This document shows, piece by piece, positions 18,021 through 27,777 of a DNA stretch of 60,698 nt. The stretch covers positions 1-60,698 of the forward strand of contig JAAEZA010000022.1 of the NCBI GenBank assembly GCA_018223125.1. The letters are read 5' to 3'. The stretch comes from Paracoccaceae bacterium. Lineage in GTDB: Bacteria; Pseudomonadota; Alphaproteobacteria; Rhodobacterales; Rhodobacteraceae. Within the stretch, counting starts at the first letter, position 1, and each line of letters opens with the position of its first letter. The notes under the pieces are model-generated. The model saw nothing but the letters and a program-made list of their open reading frames with translations, ran no database searches and was not told where the DNA came from. Position numbers and translations under genes: made by a program.

Positions 18021-19016
18021 TCAGGCAACGTCGAGACATTCCCGCAGCAGGGATTTGTACTTGCGGGTTTCTGCATAGGTGTCATGCCCGCCCCGCGTCA
18101 TATCAAGAGAGTTCAGCGCCCGTTCCATCAGCCGCAGGGAACTGCCCATGGACCAGAAGGATGCCTGCACAGGCTCCCCCGTCACCATAGTGACCTTACA
18201 CGGGCTGCCATTGTTGTAGACCAGCTCCAGTTCATTCACGGCCTTCTGGACAATCTGCGCAATGTTATAGCGGTTTTCCTTGTCGCTCTCGCGCGAAACC
18301 ACCACGAACCGGCCTGCCCCGCAATAGGACAGCAAGGACTTTTCGCTGGAGAAACAGCTCTGCAAGGCCGAAGCGACATCCCCGATTGTATAATAAAGAT
18401 CAAACGCCGTGGTACGGTCGTAAATCTCGTTGAATTCGCGGATCCCGAAAGCATAGACCTGCGTGCGCGAAATTTGCAGCCGCGAGAGTTGGAGGATGTA
18501 ATTTTCCATCTCCAGCTTGTCGATCATGTTCGGAACGAAATCCACCTTCAGCCCTTTTTCACGGGTCATCTTCATGTCCTGTTCGATCTGGACCTTCAGC
18601 GATTGTGCGGCTTCGAAGTTGCTTTCTGCACGGCGGCGTTCCCGAAGCAGATGGGTAACAGACTGGATGCGCGCGGCCAGATCCAGCGGCTTGACCGGCT
18701 TGCAGACATAATCCGTGGCCCCGGCGGTGAAAGCCTCCCGGACGCTTTCTTCCTTGGTCACGGTTGTTACCATAAGGATCGGCGTGGAATTGTATTCCGG
18801 TATCATGCGGATTTTCCGGCACACTTCGATCCCGTCCATACCCGGCATTTCAATATCCAGCAGGATGACATCAAAGGGAGTCGTCGCCTTTTTCACAATC
18901 GCAAGTGCAACGGCACCGGATTCAGCACATGCGAGGGACTTGATGCCCATTTCTTCAAAATTGTTCTTCAGGACTTCGAGGATCAGGGGATCATCATCGA
19001 CGGCTAATGCTCTCAT
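18021..19016 (-). CDS. Response regulator with receiver and degenerate GGDEF-like output domain
   Basis: Residues 1-120 are a complete receiver domain: acidic pair Asp8/Asp9, phospho-acceptor Asp54 in ILLDIEMPGMDG, Thr84 and Lys106 (CKPVKP). After a coiled linker (about 125-155), residues 175-320 follow the layout of a diguanylate cyclase domain. There is an AFGIREFNEIYD strand-helix near 189-200, and the signature loop at 233-237 reads GAGRF where an active enzyme has GGDEF or GGEEF. The acidic metal-binding residues are lost, so it should not make c-di-GMP; it may bind a ligand or partner. It is monocistronic. A perfect CtrA-type box lies about 124-139 bases upstream. The degenerate GGDEF call is my reading of the pattern. 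Confidence 0.75.
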   Translation of the reverse strand: MRALAVDDDPLILEVLKNNFEEMGIKSLACAESGAVALAIVKKATTPFDVILLDIEMPGMDGIEVCRKIRMIPEYNSTPILMVTTVTKEESVREAFTAGATDYVCKPVKPLDLAARIQSVTHLLRERRRAESNFEAAQSLKVQIEQDMKMTREKGLKVDFVPNMIDKLEMENYILQLSRLQISRTQVYAFGIREFNEIYDRTTAFDLYYTIGDVASALQSCFSSEKSLLSYCGAGRFVVVSRESDKENRYNIAQIVQKAVNELELVYNNGSPCKVTMVTGEPVQASFWSMGSSLRLMERALNSLDMTRGGHDTYAETRKYKSLLRECLDVA

Positions 19017-19139
19017 GCTCAGACCTTTCCACTATAGGTAGTTCCCCCGAAATAGTCCCGAAAGGGGGAGATTTCACTTTTAACGTGTAATCCTTCTCCC
19101 GTGGAATTGTTCTGAAAATAAGTTTGAAATGAGGCAAGA

Positions 19140-19155
19140 TTAAGAAAACGTTAAC
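19140..19155. promoter_or_regulatory. CtrA-type binding site upstream of the response regulator
   Basis: TTAAGAAAACGTTAAC is an exact match to TTAA-N7-TTAAC. The only gene start nearby is the minus-strand response regulator at 19016, about 124-139 bases away; the other flank is the 3' end of the ABC-F gene. The surrounding 228-base gap is rich in A+T. Confidence 0.65.
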
Positions 19156-19244
19156 ACAATTCAACAATGTCGTTCACGTACAAGAAACAATAAAATGGAG
19201 CAGAAACAAAGTTCACTTGTAAAAAGCGAAACGGAGTCAGCAAC

Positions 19245-21068
19245 TTAGGATTGTTGAGCCTGTTCTTCCAGCTCAAGCCACTCCATTTCTGCCGCTTCCA
19301 GTGCTGTCTCCCGTTCGCTCAAAGCCTCGGTTGCTTTCTGGAATTTCACAGGGGCCGTTGTATAGAGTTCGGGATCGGACAGATACTCGTGAAGTTTAGC
19401 AATTTCCGCTTCCAGCCGTTCAATCACTGCCGGAAGCTCTTTCAACCTGTGTTCATCCTTGAAGCTCATCTTTCTGGATGCAGCTTTGGGCTTTTCGGCA
19501 GGTTGTGCTTTGGATGCAGGTTTCCTGGTTTCCCGGTCAACCTTATCTGTCTTGCTGTTTTCCTTGCGCTGGGCCTGATAATCCGACCAGCCGCCGGCGT
19601 AGATCGTTGCTTCTCCGTCGCCTTCCATCACGATGGAAGTGGTCGCCACGCGGTCCAGAAAGTCACGGTCGTGGCTGACCAGAAGAACGGTGCCTTCGTA
19701 ATCGTCCAGAATTTCCTGCAACAAGTCCAGCGTTTCAACGTCCAGATCATTGGTCGGCTCGTCCAGCACCAGAAGATTGCTTTCCTTCGCCATTAGACGC
19801 GCCAGCAGCAGACGGGCCTTTTCGCCGCCGGACAGCGCCGATACCGGTCCGCGGGCCTGATTTTCCGAAAACAGGAATTCTTTGAGATAGCCCACCACAT
19901 GTTTGGGTGTGCCGCGTACCATGATCTGGTCGTTCTGGCCGGAAACGCCAAGTTCCTTATCCTCGGTCAGCGTATCCCAGAGCGAGACTTTCGGGTCGAG
20001 CACAGCGCGGTTCTGATCGAAAATCGCAGGTAACAGATTGGTGCCAAGCTTGACCGATCCGGTGTCCGGCTCCAATGCTCCGGTGAGCATATTCAGCAGC
20101 GTGGTTTTACCCACACCGTTCGGCCCGATCATCGCAATCCGCTCTCCGCGCGCAACACGAATGGAAAAATCCCGAACGATGGTCTTTTCGCCAAAAGTTT
20201 TAGAGATGCCGGTGGCTTCGATCACCCGCTTGCCTGATTTCGGGCCACTGTCAAAGGCCATGGCCGCAGCCCCTGCCCGTTTGATCTGTGCGCCCCGTTC
20301 CGCCCGCAGATCCGCCAGCCGCCGCACCCGCCCCTGATTGCGTTTGCGCCGCGCAGAGATACCTTCCACGGCCCAGCGGGCTTCGGCCTTGATCAGACGG
20401 TTCAGCTTGTGGCGTTGCTGGTCTTCTTCTTCAAAGGTCTTGTCGCGCCATTCCTCGAAAGCTTCGAACCCTTTGGGGTGCTGGCGCACGATGCCACGGT
20501 CCACCCACATTGTATCCCGTGTCAACGAACGTAAGAACGCACGGTCGTGTGAAATCAGAATGAAGGCGTCCCGCGTCTGGCGCAGGTGATCTTCAAGCCA
20601 TTTGATGGCTTCGATATCAAGGTGGTTGGTCGGTTCGTCCAACAACATCAGATCCGGCGCTTCGGCCAGTATCTTTGCCAGTGCGGCACGGCGGCGTTCC
20701 CCGCCCGATGCCGCAGAAGGTGCCTGTTTCAGGTTCAGCTTCAAACCTTCGGCGGCCATTTCTACCTTGTATTCTTCCCCCTGTTGCAGGCCTGACATGG
20801 CAAAATCGCCCAAAGTCGGAAAATCCGACAAGTCAGGGTGCTGGTCCATATAGCCGACAGAGACACCGGGCTGTACAAAGCGGTTTCCCGCATCCGGCTC
20901 CACCAGACCGGCAATCACTTTCAGCAGAGTGGACTTGCCAGAACCGTTGCGCCCCACAAGGCAAATGCGTGCGCCTTCGTGAACGGTCAGCCCAACGCCG
21001 TCAAACAACGGGTTGCCGCCAAAGGTGAGCATGATATCGGAGAGGGTCAGTACAGGAGGATTAGCCAT
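19245..21068 (-). CDS. ABC-F family ATPase (Uup-like)
   Basis: The 607-residue protein has two ABC domains in tandem and no membrane segments. Walker A sites are GRNGSGKST (near 38) and GPNGVGKTT (about residue 315). Signature motifs are ASGGERRRAALA and LSGGEKARLLLA, and Walker B sites end in LLDEPTNHLD and VLDEPTNDLD. The C-terminal extension (from about 520) is basic then coiled-coil (ELPAVIERLEAEIAKLHEYL), the hallmark of Uup, which binds branched DNA and ribosomes. ABC-F proteins act on the ribosome or in recombination, not in transport. The ATG is followed upstream by a short divergent gap to an aminotransferase gene. Confidence 0.9.
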   Translation of the reverse strand: MANPPVLTLSDIMLTFGGNPLFDGVGLTVHEGARICLVGRNGSGKSTLLKVIAGLVEPDAGNRFVQPGVSVGYMDQHPDLSDFPTLGDFAMSGLQQGEEYKVEMAAEGLKLNLKQAPSAASGGERRRAALAKILAEAPDLMLLDEPTNHLDIEAIKWLEDHLRQTRDAFILISHDRAFLRSLTRDTMWVDRGIVRQHPKGFEAFEEWRDKTFEEEDQQRHKLNRLIKAEARWAVEGISARRKRNQGRVRRLADLRAERGAQIKRAGAAAMAFDSGPKSGKRVIEATGISKTFGEKTIVRDFSIRVARGERIAMIGPNGVGKTTLLNMLTGALEPDTGSVKLGTNLLPAIFDQNRAVLDPKVSLWDTLTEDKELGVSGQNDQIMVRGTPKHVVGYLKEFLFSENQARGPVSALSGGEKARLLLARLMAKESNLLVLDEPTNDLDVETLDLLQEILDDYEGTVLLVSHDRDFLDRVATTSIVMEGDGEATIYAGGWSDYQAQRKENSKTDKVDRETRKPASKAQPAEKPKAASRKMSFKDEHRLKELPAVIERLEAEIAKLHEYLSDPELYTTAPVKFQKATEALSERETALEAAEMEWLELEEQAQQS

Positions 21069-21146
21069 GCAGCCCCTATCGGTTATGCGGATTGCGCCGT
21101 CAAGGGGCGCTTGCTAGGGTCTCCCGAATTCAAAAGGAAAACTATT

Positions 21147-22352
21147 ATGACGGCAGCCAAGTCCAGCCCGATGAACCCGCTTCTGACAGGTACAATTACA
21201 TCTCCTATCGTGGAATCCCGCAGTTGGGTCGAAAATGTTACGTTTTCCGAAGACCTGCCGTTGATCAATGTCAGTCAGGCTGCACCTGTCGATCCGCCGC
21301 CGGCCCCGATGCGTCAGGCCTTGGCCGAGTCGGTTCTAAATGATGTAAGCGCCCATCTTTATGGCCCTGTGCTTGGCCTGCTAGACCTGCGCGAGTCTGT
21401 CGCCCGCCACTGTACCGCCACCTATGGCGGCACAATATCCACGGAAAATGTAGGCATCACATCGGGCTGCAATCAGGCTTTCTGTGCTGCAATTTCATCG
21501 CTCGCCGGTCCGGGGGATGCGGTGATTCTGCCGGCTCCGTGGTATTTTAACCATAAGATGTGGCTGGATATGGCGGGAATCGAATGCCGCGTCCTGATGT
21601 GCGGTGACGATATGTTGCCCGACCCGCAACAGGCGGCTTCAATGATCGACGATCGGGTGAAGGCTATCGTTCTGGTGACGCCGAACAACCCGACCGGCAT
21701 GGAATATCCTGACGGGCTGGTTACAGCCTTTTATAAACTGGCACAGCAAAACCGGATTTCACTGGTGATCGACGAAACCTATCGTGATTTTCATTCCGTC
21801 AATGGCGCGCCCCACAGTCTGTTTACCGATCCGGAGTGGCAGGAAACTGTAATCCAGCTTTATTCCTTCTCGAAAGCCTATCGTTTGACCGGGCACCGGG
21901 TTGGGGCTGTTGTCTGTTCAAACCAGCGCATGGCCCAGATTGAGAAGTTCCTTGATACTTTAACCATCTGCCCGAACCAGCTTGGCCAGCGGGGCGCCCT
22001 TTTTGGACTGCGCAATCTGGGAAGCTGGCTGGCGCGGGAACGGGCCGAGATTCTTGACCGGGCAAGTGCCATGCGAGAAGGCTTTCCACAACTGGACGGA
22101 TGGGAACTGAAAGGCTGCGGCGCCTATTTCGCCTATGTGTCCCATCCCTTTGACGCGCCTTCCGATCAGGTGGCAAAAGCGCTCGTCGAAAGATCCGCCG
22201 TCCTTGCCCTGCCCGGCACCATGTTCAGCCCCCTTAAATCCGAAGGCGGCACCGGCCATGCAGAGCGGCATATACGCATCGCCTTTGCCAATGCAGACCG
22301 CAGGGGAATTGACCGGCTTTTCGCCCGCCTTGGCGAATTTTCAATGGGATAA
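21147..22352 (+). CDS. PLP-dependent class I/II aminotransferase
   Basis: With the start at 21147 (MTAAKSS, preceded by AAAAGGAAAA) the product is 401 residues. The open frame extends upstream to 20838, but that part is antisense to the ABC-F gene. Fold type I features are visible: LYGPVLGLLDLRESVARH, TSGCNQAFCAAI, VTPNNPTGMEYP with the PLP-interacting Asn, an ETYRDF segment with the expected acidic residue before Tyr (IDETYRDF), and the PLP lysine in YSFSKAYRLTGHRVG. The C-terminal arginine is in the HIRIAF segment. Substrate is unknown. Confidence 0.88.
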   Translation: MTAAKSSPMNPLLTGTITSPIVESRSWVENVTFSEDLPLINVSQAAPVDPPPAPMRQALAESVLNDVSAHLYGPVLGLLDLRESVARHCTATYGGTISTENVGITSGCNQAFCAAISSLAGPGDAVILPAPWYFNHKMWLDMAGIECRVLMCGDDMLPDPQQAASMIDDRVKAIVLVTPNNPTGMEYPDGLVTAFYKLAQQNRISLVIDETYRDFHSVNGAPHSLFTDPEWQETVIQLYSFSKAYRLTGHRVGAVVCSNQRMAQIEKFLDTLTICPNQLGQRGALFGLRNLGSWLARERAEILDRASAMREGFPQLDGWELKGCGAYFAYVSHPFDAPSDQVAKALVERSAVLALPGTMFSPLKSEGGTGHAERHIRIAFANADRRGIDRLFARLGEFSMG

Positions 22353-22470
22353 CACCTTTATTATCGCCCCAGAGCGCATCCGAGGCCGTCCTGCCCCGTG
22401 TTGACGCTTGCCCTTCGGCCTTTTGCTGCCTAAAACCAGCCTTCAGACAAGGGAAAAAAAGGTCCGGTAA

Positions 22471-24336
22471 ATGCTCGATTCAATGCGCGGAAAAGGCCAA
22501 AGCAAGGTCATGTGGGTTATCATGGGGCTGCTTATGCTCGGTCTGACGGGGTTTGGCATTGGCGGCCTTGGCGGCGGCACTGTGCGTTCTATCGGTAAGG
22601 TGGGTGACGAACCCATTCCGGTCAACACTTACGCCCGAGCCTATCAGAACGCAGCAAGCCGGATCAACCAACAGGCCGGTCGCACTTTGACAGCCGCCGA
22701 ACTGGAACAATTCGGCGTTCAGGAGCAAGTTCTTGATGCGGTTGTCGGACAGGCTGCACTGAACAATGAAACTGCGGAACGGGGCCTGTCCGTCGGGGAT
22801 GAAACCGTGCGCACTGCGATCCTTGAAAGCCCGCAGTTTCAGGGGCTCGACGGCACATTCGACCGCGAAGGCTATGATTTCTATCTGGAACGCCAGTTGG
22901 GGATCACCGCATCCGAATTCGAAACCCTGATCCGCAAGGAAAATGCCCGCGCCCTGCTGGAGAACACCATCGTAACCGGCGTCAAAGGCGATCTGACCGT
23001 TCCGACTGCACTGATGGAGTTTGCACAACAGGAACGTTCCTTTGAATGGGTCGCACTGAGCGAGGATGATCTGGATACCACTATTCCGGACCCGAACGAC
23101 GCGGACTTGCAAGCCTATTACGAAGAACATGCCTCCAACTACATGTCGCCCCTGACCCGCAACATCACTTATGCATGGCTGAACCCTTCAGCGCTGCTGG
23201 ATGCGGTGGATGTGGACGAAGCCGACATCCGCGAAAGCTATGAGCTGCAAAACGACCGGTTCAACAAGGTTGAACAAAGGGCTGTCGACCGTCTGGTGTT
23301 TTCCTCCATGGAAGATGCGCAGGCCGCCCGTGACCGTATTGATGCACAGGAAGCCACTTTCGGTGAAGTCGTCGCAGAACGGGGACTGGAAGAAGCCGAT
23401 GTGGATATGGGCGAAATCAGTCGCAGTGATGTGTCTTCCGAGGCAGCAGAACTGCTCTTTGCTTCCAAAGAACCTGGCATCGTGGGTCCGGTGAATTCCG
23501 ATCTCGGCCCGGCCCTGTTCCGCATCAATGCGGTTCTGGATGCCGACAGCACACCGTTTGAGGAGGTTCGCGACGAACTGCGCAACGAACTTGCAGGGGA
23601 AGCGGCCCGCCGTCTGGTATCTGATCGGGTGACGGATATTGATGACCTTCTGGCGGGTGGTGCAGAGCTGGAAGCTCTGGCGAATGAAACCGAAATGACT
23701 CTTGGCACGATCGCCTTCCACGCCGGTTCCACTGAGGAAATCGCTGGCTATGATGCCTTCCGCGAAGCTGCGCTGGCAGCCGAAGAAGGGGATTTTCCCG
23801 AAGTGATCGACCTGTCTGACGGTGGCGTCTTTGCCCTGCGTCTTGACAGTATCGACCAGCCCCAAGCCATACCTCTTGAAGACGTCCGCGAACAGGTTGC
23901 CGCAGACTGGCGCGCCGGTCAGGTAAACACCGCACTGAAGGCACTGGCAGAAACCCTGAAGGCAGAGCTGGACGAAGGCGTGGATGTCAGCGAACTCGGT
24001 CTGGAAATGACCGCCGTGGATGGCATCAAGCGTAATACCTACCTTGAACAACTGCCGCCGACGACGGTTCCGGAGGTTTACCAACTGGAAGACGGCGGTG
24101 TTGCGATTGTAGACGGAGGCGACCGTGTGGTACTGGCCCGTTTGACCAATATTACCGCTTTCGACCCTGATCTTGGCACCAACGACCAGCTTCTGGAGCA
24201 GATCAACGGCCAGTTGAACGCACAGATCTCGCTCGACCTGCTGAGCTATTACACGGACGCCGTGCAATCACAGGCCGGTGTACAGCTTAACCGCCCGATC
24301 ATCAGTCAGGTCAATACACAGGTTACCGGATTTTGA
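22471..24336 (+). CDS. ppiD: PpiD-type membrane-anchored periplasmic peptidyl-prolyl isomerase/chaperone
   Basis: This 621-residue protein has one N-terminal membrane anchor (about residues 13-32, MWVIMGLLMLGLTGFGIGGL). A SurA-like helical chaperone region comes next (about 40-220, with NTYARAYQNAASRINQQ). A divergent parvulin domain spans roughly 245-360, then a long C-terminal chaperone part. It should assist folding of exported proteins at the outer face of the inner membrane. Parvulin catalytic residues are not well conserved, so it may act mainly as a chaperone. Its stop codon overlaps the trpE start, so the two are translationally coupled. Confidence 0.9.
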   Translation: MLDSMRGKGQSKVMWVIMGLLMLGLTGFGIGGLGGGTVRSIGKVGDEPIPVNTYARAYQNAASRINQQAGRTLTAAELEQFGVQEQVLDAVVGQAALNNETAERGLSVGDETVRTAILESPQFQGLDGTFDREGYDFYLERQLGITASEFETLIRKENARALLENTIVTGVKGDLTVPTALMEFAQQERSFEWVALSEDDLDTTIPDPNDADLQAYYEEHASNYMSPLTRNITYAWLNPSALLDAVDVDEADIRESYELQNDRFNKVEQRAVDRLVFSSMEDAQAARDRIDAQEATFGEVVAERGLEEADVDMGEISRSDVSSEAAELLFASKEPGIVGPVNSDLGPALFRINAVLDADSTPFEEVRDELRNELAGEAARRLVSDRVTDIDDLLAGGAELEALANETEMTLGTIAFHAGSTEEIAGYDAFREAALAAEEGDFPEVIDLSDGGVFALRLDSIDQPQAIPLEDVREQVAADWRAGQVNTALKALAETLKAELDEGVDVSELGLEMTAVDGIKRNTYLEQLPPTTVPEVYQLEDGGVAIVDGGDRVVLARLTNITAFDPDLGTNDQLLEQINGQLNAQISLDLLSYYTDAVQSQAGVQLNRPIISQVNTQVTGF

Positions 24337-25850
24337 GCACGCTAATACCCTCCTACGAAGCCTTCGAAGAAGCGCATAAAGACGGTCACAATCAGGTGGT
24401 TTACACCCGCCTTGTGGCTGATCTGGATACGCCCGTGTCCCTGATGCTGAAACTGGCACAGGCGCAAAAAGACAGCTTTATGCTGGAAAGCGTAACCGGC
24501 GGCGAAAACCGCGGACGCTATTCCTGTATCGGGATGAAGCCGGATCTGATCTGGCAGTGCCACGGGGATACCGCACGCATCAACCGTCAGGCGCGGTTTG
24601 ATGCCAATGCTTTCGAACCGATGAAGGCCGATCCGCTGACCAGCCTTCGCGCTGTTCTGGATGAAAGCCATATCGACCTTCCCGAAGACCTGCCCGCGAT
24701 TGCAGCAGGCCTGTTCGGCTATCTTGGCTATGACATGATCCGGCTGGTGGAAAAACTGCCCGACGTGAATCCCGATCCGCTCGGCCTGCCGGATGCGGTG
24801 ATGATGCGTCCTTCTGTGGTTGTCGTCGTGGACGGCGTGAAGGATGAAATCACCGTAATCTCTCCGGTTTGGGCCACGGGTGGCCTGTCTGCCCGCGCGG
24901 CCTATAATCAGGCGGCAGAGCGGGTCATGGATGCGGTGCGCGATCTTGAACGCCCTGCCCCGATGGCCACGCCTGTGGCGGATCCGGAAACCGCCGTGGG
25001 CGAGCCTGTGTCCAACACCACCCGCGAGGAATATTTCGGCTTTGTCGAAAAGGCCAAGGAATACATCCGTGCCGGTGACATCTTTCAAGTGGTCCCGAGC
25101 CAGCGCTGGACGCAGGATTTCAAACTGCCGCCCTTCGCATTGTACCGCGCGCTGCGCCGCACCAATCCGTCGCCCTATATGTTCTTCTTCAACTTCGGCG
25201 GCTTTCAGGTCATCGGGGCAAGTCCGGAAATTCTGGTGCGGGTGAAAGACAAGGAAGTCACCATCCGCCCGATCGCGGGCACCCGCCATCGCGGCGCGAA
25301 CGAGGCTGAAGACCGTGCGCTTGAAGCCGATCTGCTGGGCGACCCCAAGGAAATGGCCGAGCATCTGATGCTGCTGGATCTGGGGCGCAACGATGTGGGC
25401 CGTGTGTCCAAAATCGGCACGGTGAATCCGAACGAACAGTTCATTATCGAACGTTACTCCCATGTGATGCACATCGTATCCAACGTGGTTGGCGAACTGG
25501 TAGAGGACCAGGACGCCCTGTCGGCCCTGCTCGCCGGATTGCCTGCGGGCACGGTCTCCGGTGCGCCGAAGGTCCGCGCCATGCAGATCATCGACGAGCT
25601 GGAAAAGGAAAAGCGCGGTGTTTACGGCGGCGGCGTGGGGTATTTCAGCGCCACGGGCGAAATGGACATCTGTATCGCCCTGCGAACGGCTGTGCTGAAG
25701 GACCAGAAGCTGCATATCCAAGCTGGCGGCGGGGTTGTCTATGACAGCGATCCGGAGGCCGAGCTTCAGGAAACGGTCAATAAGTCCAACGCATTGCGCA
25801 AAGCAGCCAAGGACGCCGTGACCTTCGTAAAGACCAACGGCAACTACTAG
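24333..25850 (+). CDS. trpE: Anthranilate synthase component I
   Basis: This enzyme converts chorismate to anthranilate using ammonia from TrpG. The 505-residue protein has the N-terminal tryptophan-sensing element LLESVTGGENRGRYS (a variant of LLES, near 50-64). The chorismate-binding catalytic core contains FQVVPSQRW, PYMFFFNFGGFQVIGASPEILV, RPIAGTRHRG, LMLLDLGRNDVGRVS and VSGAPKVRAMQIIDELE. The start is a TTG that overlaps the ppiD stop (TTGA); no ATG fits the expected N-terminus. No leader peptide or attenuator precedes it, because the gene is fused by overlap to ppiD. The trpGDC genes lie 1.9 kb downstream beyond a minus-strand gene. Confidence 0.95.
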   Translation: MSTLIPSYEAFEEAHKDGHNQVVYTRLVADLDTPVSLMLKLAQAQKDSFMLESVTGGENRGRYSCIGMKPDLIWQCHGDTARINRQARFDANAFEPMKADPLTSLRAVLDESHIDLPEDLPAIAAGLFGYLGYDMIRLVEKLPDVNPDPLGLPDAVMMRPSVVVVVDGVKDEITVISPVWATGGLSARAAYNQAAERVMDAVRDLERPAPMATPVADPETAVGEPVSNTTREEYFGFVEKAKEYIRAGDIFQVVPSQRWTQDFKLPPFALYRALRRTNPSPYMFFFNFGGFQVIGASPEILVRVKDKEVTIRPIAGTRHRGANEAEDRALEADLLGDPKEMAEHLMLLDLGRNDVGRVSKIGTVNPNEQFIIERYSHVMHIVSNVVGELVEDQDALSALLAGLPAGTVSGAPKVRAMQIIDELEKEKRGVYGGGVGYFSATGEMDICIALRTAVLKDQKLHIQAGGGVVYDSDPEAELQETVNKSNALRKAAKDAVTFVKTNGNY

Positions 25851-25880
25851 ATCAAGTGGACCATTGTAATGGCTGCAACC

Positions 25881-27620
25881 CTAGGGGTTGCCTGCCATCA
25901 GTGCCGCCGAGACCGGCGCAAAGCTGACAGTGCGTGCGTTAATCCCCAGAGACCAGTTCAGAAGGGCTGCCAGCGTTTCATCATTCGGCATCGCCAGCAC
26001 GATGGAACTCCCCTTGCTGCGCGCAGTTCGTGCTGCACGGTTCAGGTATCCTGCAACCACTGTTTCGGTATCTTGCGCTCCGTCCAGAATATGACTGACC
26101 AGACCAAAGGCCACATCCTGCTGATCCGCCAGACGGGGCGCCGCATTCAGGCCGCCTGCATAGGTGATGATCCCATGGCCGGACTGCGCAAAATATCCCA
26201 CCACGGAACGCACCAGCCGCTGATCGCGCTGCATCAGGGCTTCGGGACGGTCGATCAGACCGATCGCTTCGGGCATGAGCGTAAAGAACCGGTCCAATAG
26301 CTCGGCAACCTGCGCATCCGTCTGCCCGCCCGGCAAGGATAGGCTGACATCACGGGGGCTGAGCGCAAGCACTTCGAATCCGGCGTTCCGGTATGCCCGC
26401 GCCTTTGCTGGAACATCGGGCTGGTCCACCGGAATAGCGATTGCCATTGGCAGGCCAAGCCGCGAGAATTTTGAAAGACTTCCCTCAATCTGACCGTTAT
26501 CCAGCAATACAACCGAAACCAGCGGTTTTCCTGTCGACGTGAAATCATTGGCATTTGCCCGCAATGCCCCGACCGCCGGCGTTGCAATCTGTCCTGACAG
26601 CACCGGTTCGTCGTCCCCGATCGTCGGGATACGTTTGCTGATCGCTGATTTCCCCAAAGTCGAAATGCCGTTTTCGCCACTGTCCCCGATTGTCGGCAAA
26701 CGGGAGCCGAGCGTGGCAAAAGTGCCCGACGTATTGGGTTGCGTTACAGGGCTGAAGGCAGCGCTGCGCACGCCGTCTCCGCTGGGTTGCGGCTCGGCTG
26801 CTTCATTTTTGTTTTCAGGTTCCGGCAGAACAGGCATGATGCGCAACGGCTTTTCCACTGCATTGCGTGCCGGTCGTGTTGCGATAACAACGTCCGGTTC
26901 CGTATCAAGGCGGGGCAACCGGTTGTCAGCACCGTCAAGCACTCCGATGGTGCGCTCGCTGCTGACGTCCTGACGTTCAACCGTTCCGTCAGCGTTCAAA
27001 CTGGGCATGGCGGCATCGCCATCCGCTGCATCGGGAACCAGCGCATCCGGTCCGGACGTTTCCGCCGAAGGACGCTGCATCACAACGGGTTCTGCAGGAT
27101 CGGAGGACACCGAAGGACGAATTTCTGCCCCGTCGTCGGGATTGATCAGTGCAAGACGCGACGTGAGAGGCGTATCGGATTCGACCGGCATCGCAATGGA
27201 AAGTTCGGTTTCTGGCGGAACCTGTGTCTTTGTAGTCAGAACCGCAACTTCGGTGTTCACGGGGCGCTGCCGTGCCGCATCGACACTGGAAGGCGCACTG
27301 TCACGCGCATCTGCGGTCACAATTTCGCTGGGAGTTTGGTCGGGCAATATTTGATCGGTTTCGCCAACCTTTTCCAAAGCCTGCGTCGGTGATTGATCTG
27401 CTCCGGCGGCATTGCCACGGGAAACCTCCCCCTGTGCCACCGGCCCTTGCGACGTGTCGGAAGGAGAAGTCGGCGCCCCACCGGCTTGTGCGGGTGCATT
27501 GGGGACGGTTGTCGTGTCTGTTTTCGGCAGGATAGGATTGAGCGCAGCCAGAAACACGCCGGATGTCACCCCGACCGCCAAACCGGACAGAACTCCTGCG
27601 GTTTTACCCCAGTTTGCCAT
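25881..27620 (-). CDS. Divergent polysaccharide deacetylase family protein with long disordered linker
   Basis: The 579-residue protein has one N-terminal membrane segment (about residues 8-28). Roughly 300 residues of low-complexity, Pro/Ser/Asp/Ala-rich sequence follow, then a globular C-terminal domain from about 345. That domain has features of the divergent polysaccharide deacetylase (YibQ-like) family: KPLVSVVLLDNG, LPMAIAIPVDQPDVPAKARAYRNAGFEVLALSPRD, GLIDRPEALMQRDQRLVRSVVGYF and KGSSIVLAMPN. It probably acts on envelope glycans from a membrane anchor with a flexible spacer. Catalytic metal residues are not obvious. It sits on the opposite strand between trpE and trpGDC. Confidence 0.85.
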   Translation of the reverse strand: MANWGKTAGVLSGLAVGVTSGVFLAALNPILPKTDTTTVPNAPAQAGGAPTSPSDTSQGPVAQGEVSRGNAAGADQSPTQALEKVGETDQILPDQTPSEIVTADARDSAPSSVDAARQRPVNTEVAVLTTKTQVPPETELSIAMPVESDTPLTSRLALINPDDGAEIRPSVSSDPAEPVVMQRPSAETSGPDALVPDAADGDAAMPSLNADGTVERQDVSSERTIGVLDGADNRLPRLDTEPDVVIATRPARNAVEKPLRIMPVLPEPENKNEAAEPQPSGDGVRSAAFSPVTQPNTSGTFATLGSRLPTIGDSGENGISTLGKSAISKRIPTIGDDEPVLSGQIATPAVGALRANANDFTSTGKPLVSVVLLDNGQIEGSLSKFSRLGLPMAIAIPVDQPDVPAKARAYRNAGFEVLALSPRDVSLSLPGGQTDAQVAELLDRFFTLMPEAIGLIDRPEALMQRDQRLVRSVVGYFAQSGHGIITYAGGLNAAPRLADQQDVAFGLVSHILDGAQDTETVVAGYLNRAARTARSKGSSIVLAMPNDETLAALLNWSLGINARTVSFAPVSAALMAGNP

Positions 27621-27777
27621 TATAAGCCTCTTGCGCCTGTTCTCTCATTTGTCCGCAATCATGTGCGTCTTTTCTTGGCTCGCTGCTCTTGACCTCTGCG
27701 CACGCCCGTGAGCAATGTATAGCGCAATTCGCAACAGGGATCATCCCCCTAAATCACCGATGTTGAGGACGGGCAAA

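Noticed and set aside
24342-25721. 459-residue minus-strand open frame inside trpE
   Set aside because: Antisense to trpE; His- and Arg-rich composition of a shadow frame.
27621-27777. Tryptophan leader peptide or attenuator before trpG
   Set aside because: No short frame with consecutive Trp codons and no competing hairpins with a T-run were found.
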